The notes beneath the pieces are model-generated. The model saw nothing but the letters and a program-made list of their open reading frames with translations. It was not told the DNA's origin and searched no databases. From positions 1 to 37,000 of the forward strand of contig JAVBUP010000076.1 in the NCBI GenBank assembly GCA_031555175.1: a stretch of DNA of 37,000 nt. Direction: 5' to 3'. Below are positions 18,718 through 26,641 of the stretch, one piece after another. The translations under genes were made by a program, and so were the position numbers. The first letter of the stretch is position 1, and every line of letters begins with the position of its first letter. The stretch comes from JAVBUP01 sp031555175. GTDB lineage: Bacteria > Bacillota_I > Bacilli_A > Erysipelotrichales > Coprobacillaceae.

Positions 18718-19392
18718 CTACACCACCACCTTTTCATAAAGATATAGGGAAGTTAGTAATAGAACTATACTAGTTATAATAGCGACAATACTTTGTATTA
18801 TTAAGCCTGATAATTGATTACCACCTAAAACCGAAATGTAAACAAGTACGGTAGATATTATATTCATAATTAATAATCCTAAATAATTTGATTTAATGCT
18901 CTTAATACTTTTCCTTACACCTATTTTGAATGAATTAGTGAATACTACACTAGCTATAAGCCATTGAGTTATAGGTGAGATCAAACAATAAACTGCTCTA
19001 GAAATTAGATCAATTACTATTTTTACTTGATCAAAACTACTGTCCATATTATCGTAGATAAATTCTGCGATAAATCCTAACATCATGGCAACTAATATCA
19101 TTCCAACTATTACACATAAACCAACAAGTGCAAGATGGCCAATGTAACTTAGCGCACTTCTTGTGTTGCGTTTATTATAAAAATATAGTCCTACTATTAT
19201 TAATACTAATCCTAATAGGTAAAATCCAAGTGATAGTAAATATTCATAACCACTTAGTGGTGCATTATCTATAATTGCAGTTATTGCAAAAGGTAGGTAG
19301 AAAACATTACTAATTGTTAGTAGTATAAATCCACTAACTAATAAAACTATACTGTTTCTATGACTAATTAAGCTTTTCTTTATATCTTTCAT
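18718..19392 (-). CDS. Six-helix membrane protein coupled to the Rhs toxin
   Basis: I do not recognise the family. The 224-residue protein has about six transmembrane helices (near 14-37, 48-71, 81-110, 128-155, 168-190 and 195-219), a basic N-terminus and a basic loop (KIGVRKSIKSIKS, about 156-168). No catalytic motif is evident. AAGGGA lies before the ATG, nine bases after the MORN gene. Its TAG stop touches the ATG of the giant Rhs gene (TAGATG), so the pair is translationally coupled. The context suggests a membrane partner of the toxin: an export aid, an anchor, or a second line of immunity at the membrane. None of these roles is shown by the sequence itself. Confidence 0.8.
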   Translation of the reverse strand: MKDIKKSLISHRNSIVLLVSGFILLTISNVFYLPFAITAIIDNAPLSGYEYLLSLGFYLLGLVLIIVGLYFYNKRNTRSALSYIGHLALVGLCVIVGMILVAMMLGFIAEFIYDNMDSSFDQVKIVIDLISRAVYCLISPITQWLIASVVFTNSFKIGVRKSIKSIKSNYLGLLIMNIISTVLVYISVLGGNQLSGLIIQSIVAIITSIVLLLTSLYLYEKVVV

Positions 19393-19401
19393 ATTTATCC
19401 C

Positions 19402-20676
19402 TTAACTGCTTAGCGTATCGTTAAGCCAATTCCCTTCCTGTATAACTCCATTACCATAGATAAACTTACCTTGGCCATTTCGCTTACCATTTGTAAACTG
19501 CCCAATATACATCCCAATATATTGACCATCTTTATCATAATATGTGTGTGTTCCATTACCAGTCTTTTCGTTATAAACAAAGTCTCCTTCATAATAGCTT
19601 TTATCTTTATAAATAAGTTTCCCACTGCCATGGCGCATTCCATCTTTAAAATTCCCTGTATAACTCCATCCATAGCTAGATACTAACTCCCCATATCCGT
19701 TTTCTTTATCAAATTCATATTCACCTGTATAGATAGTCCCATCAGAAAATATATATCTGCCATGCCCACTTTTTACTCCATCCTTGAACTCACCTGTATA
19801 TGTAAAACCTTGGCTACTTATATATGTCGCTTCACCATTCCAAGTATCATTTGCCCACAATCCATCATATTTTGATCCATCTAAATATGTATAACTACCA
19901 ACACCAGATTTAATCCCTTGTTTAAACTCGCCTACATACACTTCCTTATTTGAATAAGTATAGGCACCTTGACCATCCATTGCCCCATTTAGCCAATTTC
20001 CGTGATAAGTAAATCCTGATTTATCTGTATATGTTCCTATACCATTAGCTAGATTGTTTTGGAAGTTACCAACATACTTACTGCCATTAGCGTATTTTAA
20101 TGTTCCATTTCCAGATCGTTGACCATCTTTTACACTACCAGTATAAGTATCTTTATTACTGTAAATAAACTCACCAATACCTGTAATGCTATTACCAGTA
20201 AACTGTCCATTATAGATATCTTTGTTTGCAAAAGTATATATACCTTGGCCATGCATTTGATCATTACTCCACTGCCCCTCATACATAAATCCTGAGTAAT
20301 CTGTATACTGACCTTGACCATCTTTATTGTTATTTAAAAATTCACCAACATAAACACTGCCATCAGCGTATACAAGTTTGCCTTGCCCAGTTAGTTTTCC
20401 AGCTTTAATTTCCCCAGAATAAATATCATCATTATCCATCTTCACTTCATCATAGTAGCCATCTAACTTTTCTGACCACAGCAATATTTCTCTGGCTGCT
20501 ACTAAATCTTCATTTATTCTATATCCTAATCCAATCATTGCTATCAATAAGCTTATTGTTAATAAGCTTAACAGCGACACTTTTAGTTTCCTGTTTAGCT
20601 TAATTCTCAATAATTGCACTATCGCTCCAACTAATACTATAACTAAAATAATTAATATATTCTTTTCCAAACCCAT
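19402..20676 (-). CDS. Membrane-anchored MORN-repeat protein heading the Rhs operon
   Basis: Two hydrophobic segments (about 5-25 and 33-51) anchor the protein. From residue 85 it consists of fourteen full 23-residue MORN repeats and a half repeat, consensus YxGxFxxGxxxGxGxYxYxxGx, giving one long curved beta-sheet ribbon. Repeat ends alternate in type (DGS, SGF, NKD), which points to duplication of multi-repeat blocks. MORN ribbons bind lipids or proteins or act as scaffolds in other systems. The start is uncertain: AGGAGG lies only two bases before the ATG at 20676 but eight bases before a TTG at 20670 (third codon), which may be the true start. First gene of the operon, followed by the six-helix protein after nine bases. 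Confidence 0.88.
   Translation of the reverse strand: MGLEKNILIILVIVLVGAIVQLLRIKLNRKLKVSLLSLLTISLLIAMIGLGYRINEDLVAAREILLWSEKLDGYYDEVKMDNDDIYSGEIKAGKLTGQGKLVYADGSVYVGEFLNNNKDGQGQYTDYSGFMYEGQWSNDQMHGQGIYTFANKDIYNGQFTGNSITGIGEFIYSNKDTYTGSVKDGQRSGNGTLKYANGSKYVGNFQNNLANGIGTYTDKSGFTYHGNWLNGAMDGQGAYTYSNKEVYVGEFKQGIKSGVGSYTYLDGSKYDGLWANDTWNGEATYISSQGFTYTGEFKDGVKSGHGRYIFSDGTIYTGEYEFDKENGYGELVSSYGWSYTGNFKDGMRHGSGKLIYKDKSYYEGDFVYNEKTGNGTHTYYDKDGQYIGMYIGQFTNGKRNGQGKFIYGNGVIQEGNWLNDTLSS
19440..20424 (-). repeat. MORN-repeat coding array
   Basis: About fourteen tandem units of 69 bases, each encoding a 23-residue MORN motif, run uninterrupted from codon 85 to near the C-terminus. Edges are approximate. 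Confidence 0.85.
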
Positions 20677-20708
20677 TCCCTCCTAAATGTTACATATTAC
20701 GGTATGGT

Positions 20709-20714
20709 ATCATA
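20709..20714 (-). promoter_or_regulatory. Possible -10 of the Rhs operon
   Basis: The minus strand has TATGAT about 35 bases before the start of the MORN gene. There is no recognisable -35 at the right spacing, only A/T runs. If real, this promoter would need an activator. It is the best candidate in the 187-base gap that separates the operon from the terminated upstream gene. Confidence 0.3.
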
Positions 20715-20802
20715 TTTTTGAATTTAAAAAAAAATTCTATTCGCATTTTGAATAAAAAAGCAGTTTAAACTCGAAAATTGGCGTTTTTTGCCATTTGTAT
20801 GA

Positions 20803-20831
20803 GTTACCAAATATTTAATTTCGTTACCAAA
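20803..20831. promoter_or_regulatory. GTTACCAAA direct repeat upstream of the Rhs operon
   Basis: GTTACCAAA occurs at 20803-20811 and 20823-20831, exactly 20 bases apart (about two helical turns), upstream of the possible promoter of the MORN-Rhs operon. Same-face spacing is typical of paired activator sites. The neighbouring TPR regulator is an obvious but unproven candidate. Confidence 0.3.
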
Positions 20832-20832
20832 C

Positions 20833-20863
20833 AAAAAAAGATTAAGGATTAACCTTAATCTTT
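20833..20863 (-). terminator. Terminator of the TPR regulator gene
   Basis: An 11-bp perfect stem (AAAGATTAAGG at 20837-20847 with its complement at 20853-20863) gives a T tract on the minus strand immediately after the stop codon. It separates the regulator from the Rhs operon. Confidence 0.88.
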
Positions 20864-22156
20864 CTATATTACAACTGGATTTTCATAGAAATCTACAAAT
20901 GGTTTATAACGCTTCGTCGATAAAGCATAACTCTTTAAATCGTTAAGAATATGGTAAGTAAATATATTATGCCTACCAAACGAGCTTTTTTCGGACATGA
21001 TATATTCCATTAACTCTTCATCACTAGACTCATCAATAAATTTCATTTTATAATATACCATCAGTTTTAATGACTCTTCCGGATAATTATCTTTATGATC
21101 TAATGCTATCTTTATAACAGATTTCAACTCTTCAATATTACCTGTCTTCACTAAAGCCACTAGGAATGGGTGAAACCCGGTAGGCAATACTTCCCATTTC
21201 ATTAAATTGTTTGCTTCACGATAGGCATTTAATGTTTCAGTATAGTTGCAGCGAACAAAATTATATGTTGCTAGATTTATATACATCGAGAACAGCTCTT
21301 CATTTGAGAAAAAATCACGGTTATTGACAACTATATCACGTGCTTTTAGTAAATACTGAGTCCCAAGATTCCCAAAATCAATAGTTTGGCTTATTATTCC
21401 CAAACAAGTATAAAACCTAAAAGTATAATAAATATTATTTTCTACTTCACACTGCTTTAATCCCTCAATACACATCTTAATTGCTTCAATGACACAACCT
21501 TGACTATTATATGTTACAGCTCGAATCATAAGTGAATGCACACTTCTTGAATCCATGCTTTCTAATTTCTTTTGATATACAGCTGACACTTTTGGACTTA
21601 TTTGTCCTTTAAAGGTGCAATAACAAATTACTGCGCATACCATCTCAAAATGATCTCTATCAAGTAATTTGATAACACGACTATAACGTGATACCCAATT
21701 ATCATTAATTTCTATAGAGTCTAGATGCCTTGAGCATAGTATATCTATCAACGCTTTACCTAAGTCCTGATAATAGAAATAACCTTCAGCCGGCGCAAAT
21801 ATTTCTTTTACTACTTCACAGTACGCATCTAAATCTTTAGTAGCCGCATTATTTAGTAAGTGCTTTACGTTATCTGCTATCTCATCAATTCTACAATCAA
21901 TTTCAGGAAAATGACCATACTTGAATCCTAGCTTATTAACTATTTTACTATAGATTTCTTCTTTGCAAACACCTTTGTTTGTTTCAATTTTTGTGAAAGT
22001 TCTCAAAGAACATATCTCATCTATGATATTTCCATGCTCATCATAGTTATATATAAAATTCTTTTGTAAGAAGTTATTATCCTTCTCAATTTTAGCTTTT
22101 CTTTCCCGGTAATCTTTTATCAAAACGTTAATCGCTTGATATTTAAAATCTATCAT
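20864..22156 (-). CDS. TPR regulator with degenerate helix-turn-helix (RNPP/Rgg-like)
   Basis: A 430-residue protein with a helical-repeat body typical of peptide-sensing RNPP regulators (Rgg, PlcR). An N-terminal segment (about 44-78, SLRTFTKIETNK then EEIYSKIVNKLG) matches the second half of an XRE-type helix-turn-helix, where family members read S-x-x-T-L-S-R-I-E-x-G. The first half of the domain is replaced by unrelated charged sequence, so DNA binding may be weakened or altered. Residues from about 100 to the end form TPR-like helices. I place the start at 22156, preceded by GGGGTGAG; the longer frame to 22180 would start inside the -10 element. Its position beside the Rhs operon suggests it may control it. 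No peptide pheromone gene is evident. Confidence 0.65.
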   Translation of the reverse strand: MIDFKYQAINVLIKDYRERKAKIEKDNNFLQKNFIYNYDEHGNIIDEICSLRTFTKIETNKGVCKEEIYSKIVNKLGFKYGHFPEIDCRIDEIADNVKHLLNNAATKDLDAYCEVVKEIFAPAEGYFYYQDLGKALIDILCSRHLDSIEINDNWVSRYSRVIKLLDRDHFEMVCAVICYCTFKGQISPKVSAVYQKKLESMDSRSVHSLMIRAVTYNSQGCVIEAIKMCIEGLKQCEVENNIYYTFRFYTCLGIISQTIDFGNLGTQYLLKARDIVVNNRDFFSNEELFSMYINLATYNFVRCNYTETLNAYREANNLMKWEVLPTGFHPFLVALVKTGNIEELKSVIKIALDHKDNYPEESLKLMVYYKMKFIDESSDEELMEYIMSEKSSFGRHNIFTYHILNDLKSYALSTKRYKPFVDFYENPVVI

Positions 22157-22175
22157 AGCACTCACCCCTGTGTCT

Positions 22176-22204
22176 ATCATATAGTAACATTAAATATTTT
22201 GCAA
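22176..22204 (-). promoter_or_regulatory. Promoter of the TPR regulator gene
   Basis: The minus strand has TTGCAA (22199-22204), a 17-base spacer and TATGAT (22176-22181), 20 bases before the chosen ATG. It rules out the longer start at 22180. Confidence 0.75.
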
Positions 22205-22254
22205 TAATAAAAAACAATCAATTTGCTGCTTTTTGAACATTTTTCGACAAATTA

Positions 22255-23088
22255 CTACCTTCTAACTATGAGATTTTGTCCAGCATAAATAGTATCATTT
22301 GCTAGATTATTCCATAGTTTAATATCACTCCATCTACTTCCATCATTCAAATAATAGCGAGCTAAACCCCATAATGTTTCCCCTTTAACAACACAGTGAT
22401 ATGTGTTTGACTCTGCCACTACACTAACTGCTTCAAGGCCATCTGCATTAAAAAATCCAGTTGTTATGGTCCCAGTACCTACACGATATGGATATGGTTT
22501 TTCTAAGTGCGGCTCAGCTATTACTTCTCTAATCCAACCTATTGTGCCAGCCTTTTGGCCTAATCCACTTTCTTGCGTGTTTCCATATCCAACTATTTTA
22601 ACAATATCGCCCTTTTTAAATGCTTGAATATTGTTATAATTTTCAATCCTCTTTACCTCATCAAGATATGGTTTAGGATCCACTGGTTGCCCATTAATTT
22701 GTATTTCAAAGTGCAAATGCATCCCTGTTGATAATCCTGTATTTCCCATTATCGCCAATTCAGTGCCCTTATAAACAATATCTCCGACCCTAACTTTGAT
22801 TGTGTTATATTTGAGATGACATAATCTATTTATACAATTACCATATTGAATATAAATACTATTGCCCCCTGTTGGAACACCTTTATAATCAATGCCATTT
22901 TTTGGTGGCAATGGATCTGCTACGCTGTTCTCTACTTTTATAACTTTACCTGTGGCTACTGCTAATACTGCTGTATTTTGATCCACATTTGTATAGTCCA
23001 TTCCCGTATGAGTAGGATATGATGGATTCCTTGTCTTGTAATCCCCACCTGTAGATAACCAAAACCCTTTATTCAAAATTTTTAACAT
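22255..23088 (-). CDS. M23 metallopeptidase with C-terminal LysM (peptidoglycan hydrolase)
   Basis: A LytM/lysostaphin-type zinc endopeptidase that should cut peptidoglycan cross-bridges. The metal and catalytic residues are visible: His27 and Asp31 in HTGMD, His91, and the HLHFE motif with His124 and His126. An SH3-like region follows (about 155-210) and a LysM domain binds the wall at about 230-277. There is no signal peptide: the catalytic domain begins almost at residue 1, as in phage-type endolysins or proteins released by lysis. AAAGGAGG precedes the ATG. No holin or other phage gene is nearby, so it is a chromosomal gene of possible phage descent. The terminator is not clear. Confidence 0.9.
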   Translation of the reverse strand: MLKILNKGFWLSTGGDYKTRNPSYPTHTGMDYTNVDQNTAVLAVATGKVIKVENSVADPLPPKNGIDYKGVPTGGNSIYIQYGNCINRLCHLKYNTIKVRVGDIVYKGTELAIMGNTGLSTGMHLHFEIQINGQPVDPKPYLDEVKRIENYNNIQAFKKGDIVKIVGYGNTQESGLGQKAGTIGWIREVIAEPHLEKPYPYRVGTGTITTGFFNADGLEAVSVVAESNTYHCVVKGETLWGLARYYLNDGSRWSDIKLWNNLANDTIYAGQNLIVRR

Positions 23089-23162
23089 TCTTCCCCTCCT
23101 TTCATTCTATCAAATGAAAAGTGAAAATATTGTTCACGGCTTTCTAAAATAAAAGGCTTTAG

Positions 23163-24098
23163 CTATATATTATGTTCTTCAAAACAAGCTTTTTCACTAA
23201 TATCATCAAATAATACTTGTCTATTTTTGATATATATTATATGACTTTCACAGTCAATTGCTTCTTTTACTATTAGACTCATACCATTAGTATCCGGAGC
23301 CTGTAATTCTACTGACTTTTTCTTATCCAAGATAACATGTAATTGTTCTTTATCTTTATAAAATGAAAAAAAGTTCTTTCTTTTATTTATTTTTAATCTT
23401 GAGAAATTATAAGTGCTAAATATGCTTGTTTCTTGATTATAATACATAAATGCAAAATGACCATGAATACTAAAAAAATAGAAAGGTATTCTAGCCTCTG
23501 CTGTTACACAAACTCCTTTGCTCTTTTGGAATTTATTTGATAAATGCCATGAATATGAGATTGGAAACTTCTTTCCATAATCTTTTTCTATATACGCTAA
23601 ACCTTGATCCGCATCAAATCGTAAGCCATCATAATACATATAGCCAAATGTAGTCGCTTCAATTGCAACAATGCTATGGTAGCATTCCAGAAAAGGTAAA
23701 TATGTTAGTGGTCCCATTATGTTTGGTGTAAAAGTAGTAGTTGGAAATTTAGTATGATTGCGGATTGCGATACTACCTACCACATCATCTAGAGCTACTT
23801 CTATACTATTTTCACTAAAATAATTATTACCAATTTTAATCTCAAATCTTTCTATTGAATAACTAAACTCATTAAGAGAAAAACGATAATACTTTCTTGG
23901 TTCACTATTTTTGAAACATTGAATAAATGCATGTGGATCATCGCTATGTAAACTTATGCCCACAATGAATACTAATCTAGTGGCATCTTTTAGTAATAAA
24001 TTATAATACCACCCTTCAAAGTAATTCTTTTTTTTAAACATCCCTTGGTATATATTTGGGTTCTTTACCCTTTTTAAATAATATTTTAATCTGTTCAT
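23163..24098 (-). CDS. Tocopherol-cyclase-family protein
   Basis: A 311-residue member of the family that includes plant tocopherol cyclase, with a lipocalin-like two-barrel fold. The hallmarks are FEGWYY at 27-32, MGPLTYLPFLECYH near 128-141, and YIEKDYGKKFP at 169-179, a conserved tract around the barrel opening. Bacteria of this group make no tocopherol, so the real substrate is unknown; a lipid or quinone-type ligand is a guess from fold. There is no signal peptide or membrane helix. AGGTGA precedes the ATG. It stands alone between the terminator of the ABC exporter operon and the M23 gene. Confidence 0.82.
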   Translation of the reverse strand: MNRLKYYLKRVKNPNIYQGMFKKKNYFEGWYYNLLLKDATRLVFIVGISLHSDDPHAFIQCFKNSEPRKYYRFSLNEFSYSIERFEIKIGNNYFSENSIEVALDDVVGSIAIRNHTKFPTTTFTPNIMGPLTYLPFLECYHSIVAIEATTFGYMYYDGLRFDADQGLAYIEKDYGKKFPISYSWHLSNKFQKSKGVCVTAEARIPFYFFSIHGHFAFMYYNQETSIFSTYNFSRLKINKRKNFFSFYKDKEQLHVILDKKKSVELQAPDTNGMSLIVKEAIDCESHIIYIKNRQVLFDDISEKACFEEHNI

Positions 24099-24130
24099 AT
24101 CTTCACCTCATATAAAGATATGTACTATAT

Positions 24131-24160
24131 AAAAAAATAGAAGTTCAATTGAACTTCTAT
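24131..24160 (-). terminator. Terminator of the ABC exporter operon, overlapping the last stop codon
   Basis: A palindrome with 10-bp arms (ATAGAAGTTC at 24137-24146, complement at 24151-24160) is followed on the minus strand by a T run. The TAG stop of the last permease gene (24157-24159) lies within the stem, so a ribosome finishing that gene would sit on the hairpin. Confidence 0.8.
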
Positions 24161-24954
24161 ACGTTTAAATCTTTGTATTCAAATTGTTTACTCTCACGAA
24201 GATAGAAAACTATAACAATAACCATTAATCCAAAACTATAAATAATTGATTCAAAAATGTGATTTACAATTGAATAGCCATCTAACATAGTAAGTGGTGA
24301 TAAATATGTCACTAAATGTGGTATCTCAAACATACTAAAGATGATATAAAGAAAGTATAACCCTAGTACACCAAAAGTAATAACTGAGACTTCTTTCTTA
24401 TTAGAAAACTTTTTCATAGCATAACCAAGTCCAATCAACAAAAATATAATTTCAAATATAAATAAGATAATATGTGATTGGATAATCAACAGTATTGAGT
24501 CATTATCCAAAAACTTTATTGAAGCAATAATTGTTGAGAATAATGATGCACACATAAACAAGAAACAATTCGTAATTCCTAATCTAAGCTTTTGCCTAGC
24601 TATCTCTTGGCGTTTGATCGGCTTTACAAATATGAATTCAACTGTCTGACATGCTCGCTCTTTATTGATTAAACTTGTCCCTAGCATCCCAGCATAGACT
24701 GCACCCATTATGATTAGGTAGAAGAATATTATTCCATAATAGCCACTTAATTTCGTTATATCTAGGTCAACCATTCCAAATACTGCTAAGAATATTTTTG
24801 GGAATTTATCAAACATATCCATTATAGTTGCTTCTGATGATTGTAATCCTTCATATTTACCTATACATACAAACATAAAAACCAGGATGCTTAATGACCA
24901 GATAATAAGATTTTTTCGATAGTATTTAAATTCACGTTTATATACATTTAGCAT
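24157..24954 (-). CDS. ABC-2 type exporter permease, second subunit
   Basis: A 265-residue integral membrane protein with about six helices (near 14-32, 73-98, 128-147, 152-176, 190-208 and 228-250). A cytoplasmic tract with INKERACQTVEFIFVKPIKRQEI lies between helices two and three, where ABC-2 permeases have their elbow and contact the ATPase. It resembles the first permease in length and layout, including a shared DMFDKFPKIFLAVFG segment (LSQMPEALLAAFG in the partner), so the two form a heterodimer. It overlaps the upstream permease gene by seven bases and has AAAGGATG as ribosome site. Confidence 0.88.
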   Translation of the reverse strand: MLNVYKREFKYYRKNLIIWSLSILVFMFVCIGKYEGLQSSEATIMDMFDKFPKIFLAVFGMVDLDITKLSGYYGIIFFYLIIMGAVYAGMLGTSLINKERACQTVEFIFVKPIKRQEIARQKLRLGITNCFLFMCASLFSTIIASIKFLDNDSILLIIQSHIILFIFEIIFLLIGLGYAMKKFSNKKEVSVITFGVLGLYFLYIIFSMFEIPHLVTYLSPLTMLDGYSIVNHIFESIIYSFGLMVIVIVFYLRESKQFEYKDLNV

Positions 24955-25748
24955 TCTGGCACATCCTTTCTATTAACCAAGACATAACTACCGATAACAC
25001 AACCTAGTATTATAGCGGCTATTATAAATAAATATTGTACTTCATAATGACCTAAAGTATATATCCTTTCATAATCAAAGTATTTAAATGGTGATAACAG
25101 TTTAAACTTATCTTCACCAGTAAATGTGTATAACATCCCAATACCATAGAATCCAAAAGCAATTCCTAAACTTGTTCCTACTATTGAACGCATCTTAGTG
25201 ACAGCACTTCCAACTAACATTCCAATAGACCCAAAACAAAGTTGCATAATACCAATTGTTCCTACTACTAGTAGGAAACTACTTAATTCTACACCCTCAC
25301 TTGAAGCCATTAAGCCCGATATATATAGGGTTGGAATTAAAACAATATTTGTAGCTACAATAGCTGTCAAAACCGTAATTAGTTTAGCTGTATATATCCT
25401 ATTTCTAGATAGTGGCCTAGTATATAAAAATGCATTGGCCTTAGCTTTATTTTCTCTAGAAAACACTACAATACCAAGATTAAGTGCTTGGATTACTGCC
25501 GCTAGTGCTAAAAATCCTATTACAAATCCTAAAAAACCAGATAAAGCAAATATCATGTTTGGATCCATCCCAAAGGCAGCTAATAAAGCCTCTGGCATTT
25601 GTGATAACATCTCTTTTATCTCTTTCATATTTTCATGATACATTGGAAAAACTGATATATAAAATCCACCAATCGCTATTAATGCTATAGTCCAAGTAAT
25701 GGTTGATTTGGTAACTCTTTTTAATTCAAATTTAATTATATTTTTCAT
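24948..25748 (-). CDS. ABC-2 type exporter permease, first subunit
   Basis: A 266-residue permease with about six transmembrane helices (near 17-34, 70-96, 114-140, 155-182, 187-208 and 238-258). The conserved FSRENKAKANAFLYTRPLSRNRIYTAKL tract, in two stretches at about 96-123, is the intracellular coupling region of ABC-2 exporters. It lies between the ATPase gene, whose stop codon overlaps its ribosome site, and the second permease. The substrate is unknown; drug, lantibiotic or lipid export are the usual roles for this gene order. Confidence 0.9.
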   Translation of the reverse strand: MKNIIKFELKRVTKSTITWTIALIAIGGFYISVFPMYHENMKEIKEMLSQMPEALLAAFGMDPNMIFALSGFLGFVIGFLALAAVIQALNLGIVVFSRENKAKANAFLYTRPLSRNRIYTAKLITVLTAIVATNIVLIPTLYISGLMASSEGVELSSFLLVVGTIGIMQLCFGSIGMLVGSAVTKMRSIVGTSLGIAFGFYGIGMLYTFTGEDKFKLLSPFKYFDYERIYTLGHYEVQYLFIIAAIILGCVIGSYVLVNRKDVPEC

Positions 25749-25750
25749 GA

Positions 25751-26629
25751 TTAATCCTCATAGTAATGCATAAAGATTTCTTCTAAATCTGGTTCGATAA
25801 TTTGTAAGTTTATTAAGTCAAATGAACTTAATTTTGATACTAAGTCATTTAAGTTTCCATTAAATACAAAACTTACTTCATTATCTTTCCTTTGTAAATC
25901 CTTAACATTACTAAATATCTCATCTGATATATTTAGGGAAGACTTAGTTTCAAATATAACCCTTTTAATTGCTTGTTCTTTAATAGAAGAAATAGTATCG
26001 ACTCTTAATATTTTACCATCTTTAATAATCGCTACCCTATCACAGAATTTTTCTACCTCACTTAGCACATGGCTAGAGAAGAAAATTGTTGTTCCTTGCT
26101 TATTTGCTTGTTGTAAGATACTAAAGAATTTCTTTTGTATCAAAGGGTCTAATCCAGATGTTGGTTCATCTAATATAATTAATTCAGGTTTATGCAATAA
26201 ACATTGAATTATTCCAACCTTTTTTCTATTCCCAAATGAAAGCTCATCAACTTTTTTTGATAGATCTAATTCTAATTCTTTTGCAAGTTCATATATATAT
26301 TTCTCATCAACATTTTCATAAAAACTTGCAGAATATTTTAATAACTCTTCAACCTTCATCCCATCATAATAAAATACTTCAGATGGCAAATATCCAATTT
26401 TATTAAATACCTCAACTGGCAATGTGGCACAGTCTTGTCCTAGTATTGTTGCTCCACCTGATGTTGGTTTAATCAATGAGAGTAATGTCTTAATTGTTGT
26501 CGATTTACCAGCCCCATTCGGTCCAATAAATCCAAATATTTCTCCCTTAACAACCTCCAAATCAACATCTACTATCCCACGATTCTTACCATAACTTTTT
26601 GTCAAATTCTTAATTTCTATTATATTCAT
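25751..26629 (-). CDS. ABC exporter ATP-binding protein
   Basis: The 292-residue ATPase drives the two ABC-2 permeases encoded just downstream. The Walker A is GPNGAGKST at 36-44. The signature is LSFGNRKKV (LSGGQ-like, with Phe in place of the first Gly), then Walker B IILDEPTSGLDP, and an H-loop in FFSSHVLSEVEKF. A roughly 70-residue C-terminal extension is typical of drug/antibiotic-type importless ATPases. GGAGG precedes the ATG. It is the second gene of the TetR-headed operon, 12 bases after the regulator. Confidence 0.94.
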   Translation of the reverse strand: MNIIEIKNLTKSYGKNRGIVDVDLEVVKGEIFGFIGPNGAGKSTTIKTLLSLIKPTSGGATILGQDCATLPVEVFNKIGYLPSEVFYYDGMKVEELLKYSASFYENVDEKYIYELAKELELDLSKKVDELSFGNRKKVGIIQCLLHKPELIILDEPTSGLDPLIQKKFFSILQQANKQGTTIFFSSHVLSEVEKFCDRVAIIKDGKILRVDTISSIKEQAIKRVIFETKSSLNISDEIFSNVKDLQRKDNEVSFVFNGNLNDLVSKLSSFDLINLQIIEPDLEEIFMHYYED

Positions 26630-26641
26630 TTTTTCCTCCTC

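Noticed and set aside
19410..20321. Alternative-frame ORFs within the MORN gene
   Set aside because: The repeat DNA keeps other frames open; their Met/Lys/Ile-rich products lack ribosome sites and motifs.
20779..20793. TGGC/GCCA hairpin with a T loop as a terminator
   Set aside because: Only four uninterrupted pairs; the Ts form the loop rather than follow the stem.
20799..20852. 17-codon rightward frame between regulator and Rhs operon, considered as a pheromone peptide
   Set aside because: It has no Shine-Dalgarno or export features and spans a terminator stem.
22157..22180. Longer N-terminus of the TPR regulator
   Set aside because: The upstream ATG lies within the -10 element TATGAT, so it would not be in the transcript.
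22255..24098. Prophage remnant suggested by the endolysin-like M23 gene
   Set aside because: No holin, integrase, capsid, tail or attachment site is nearby.
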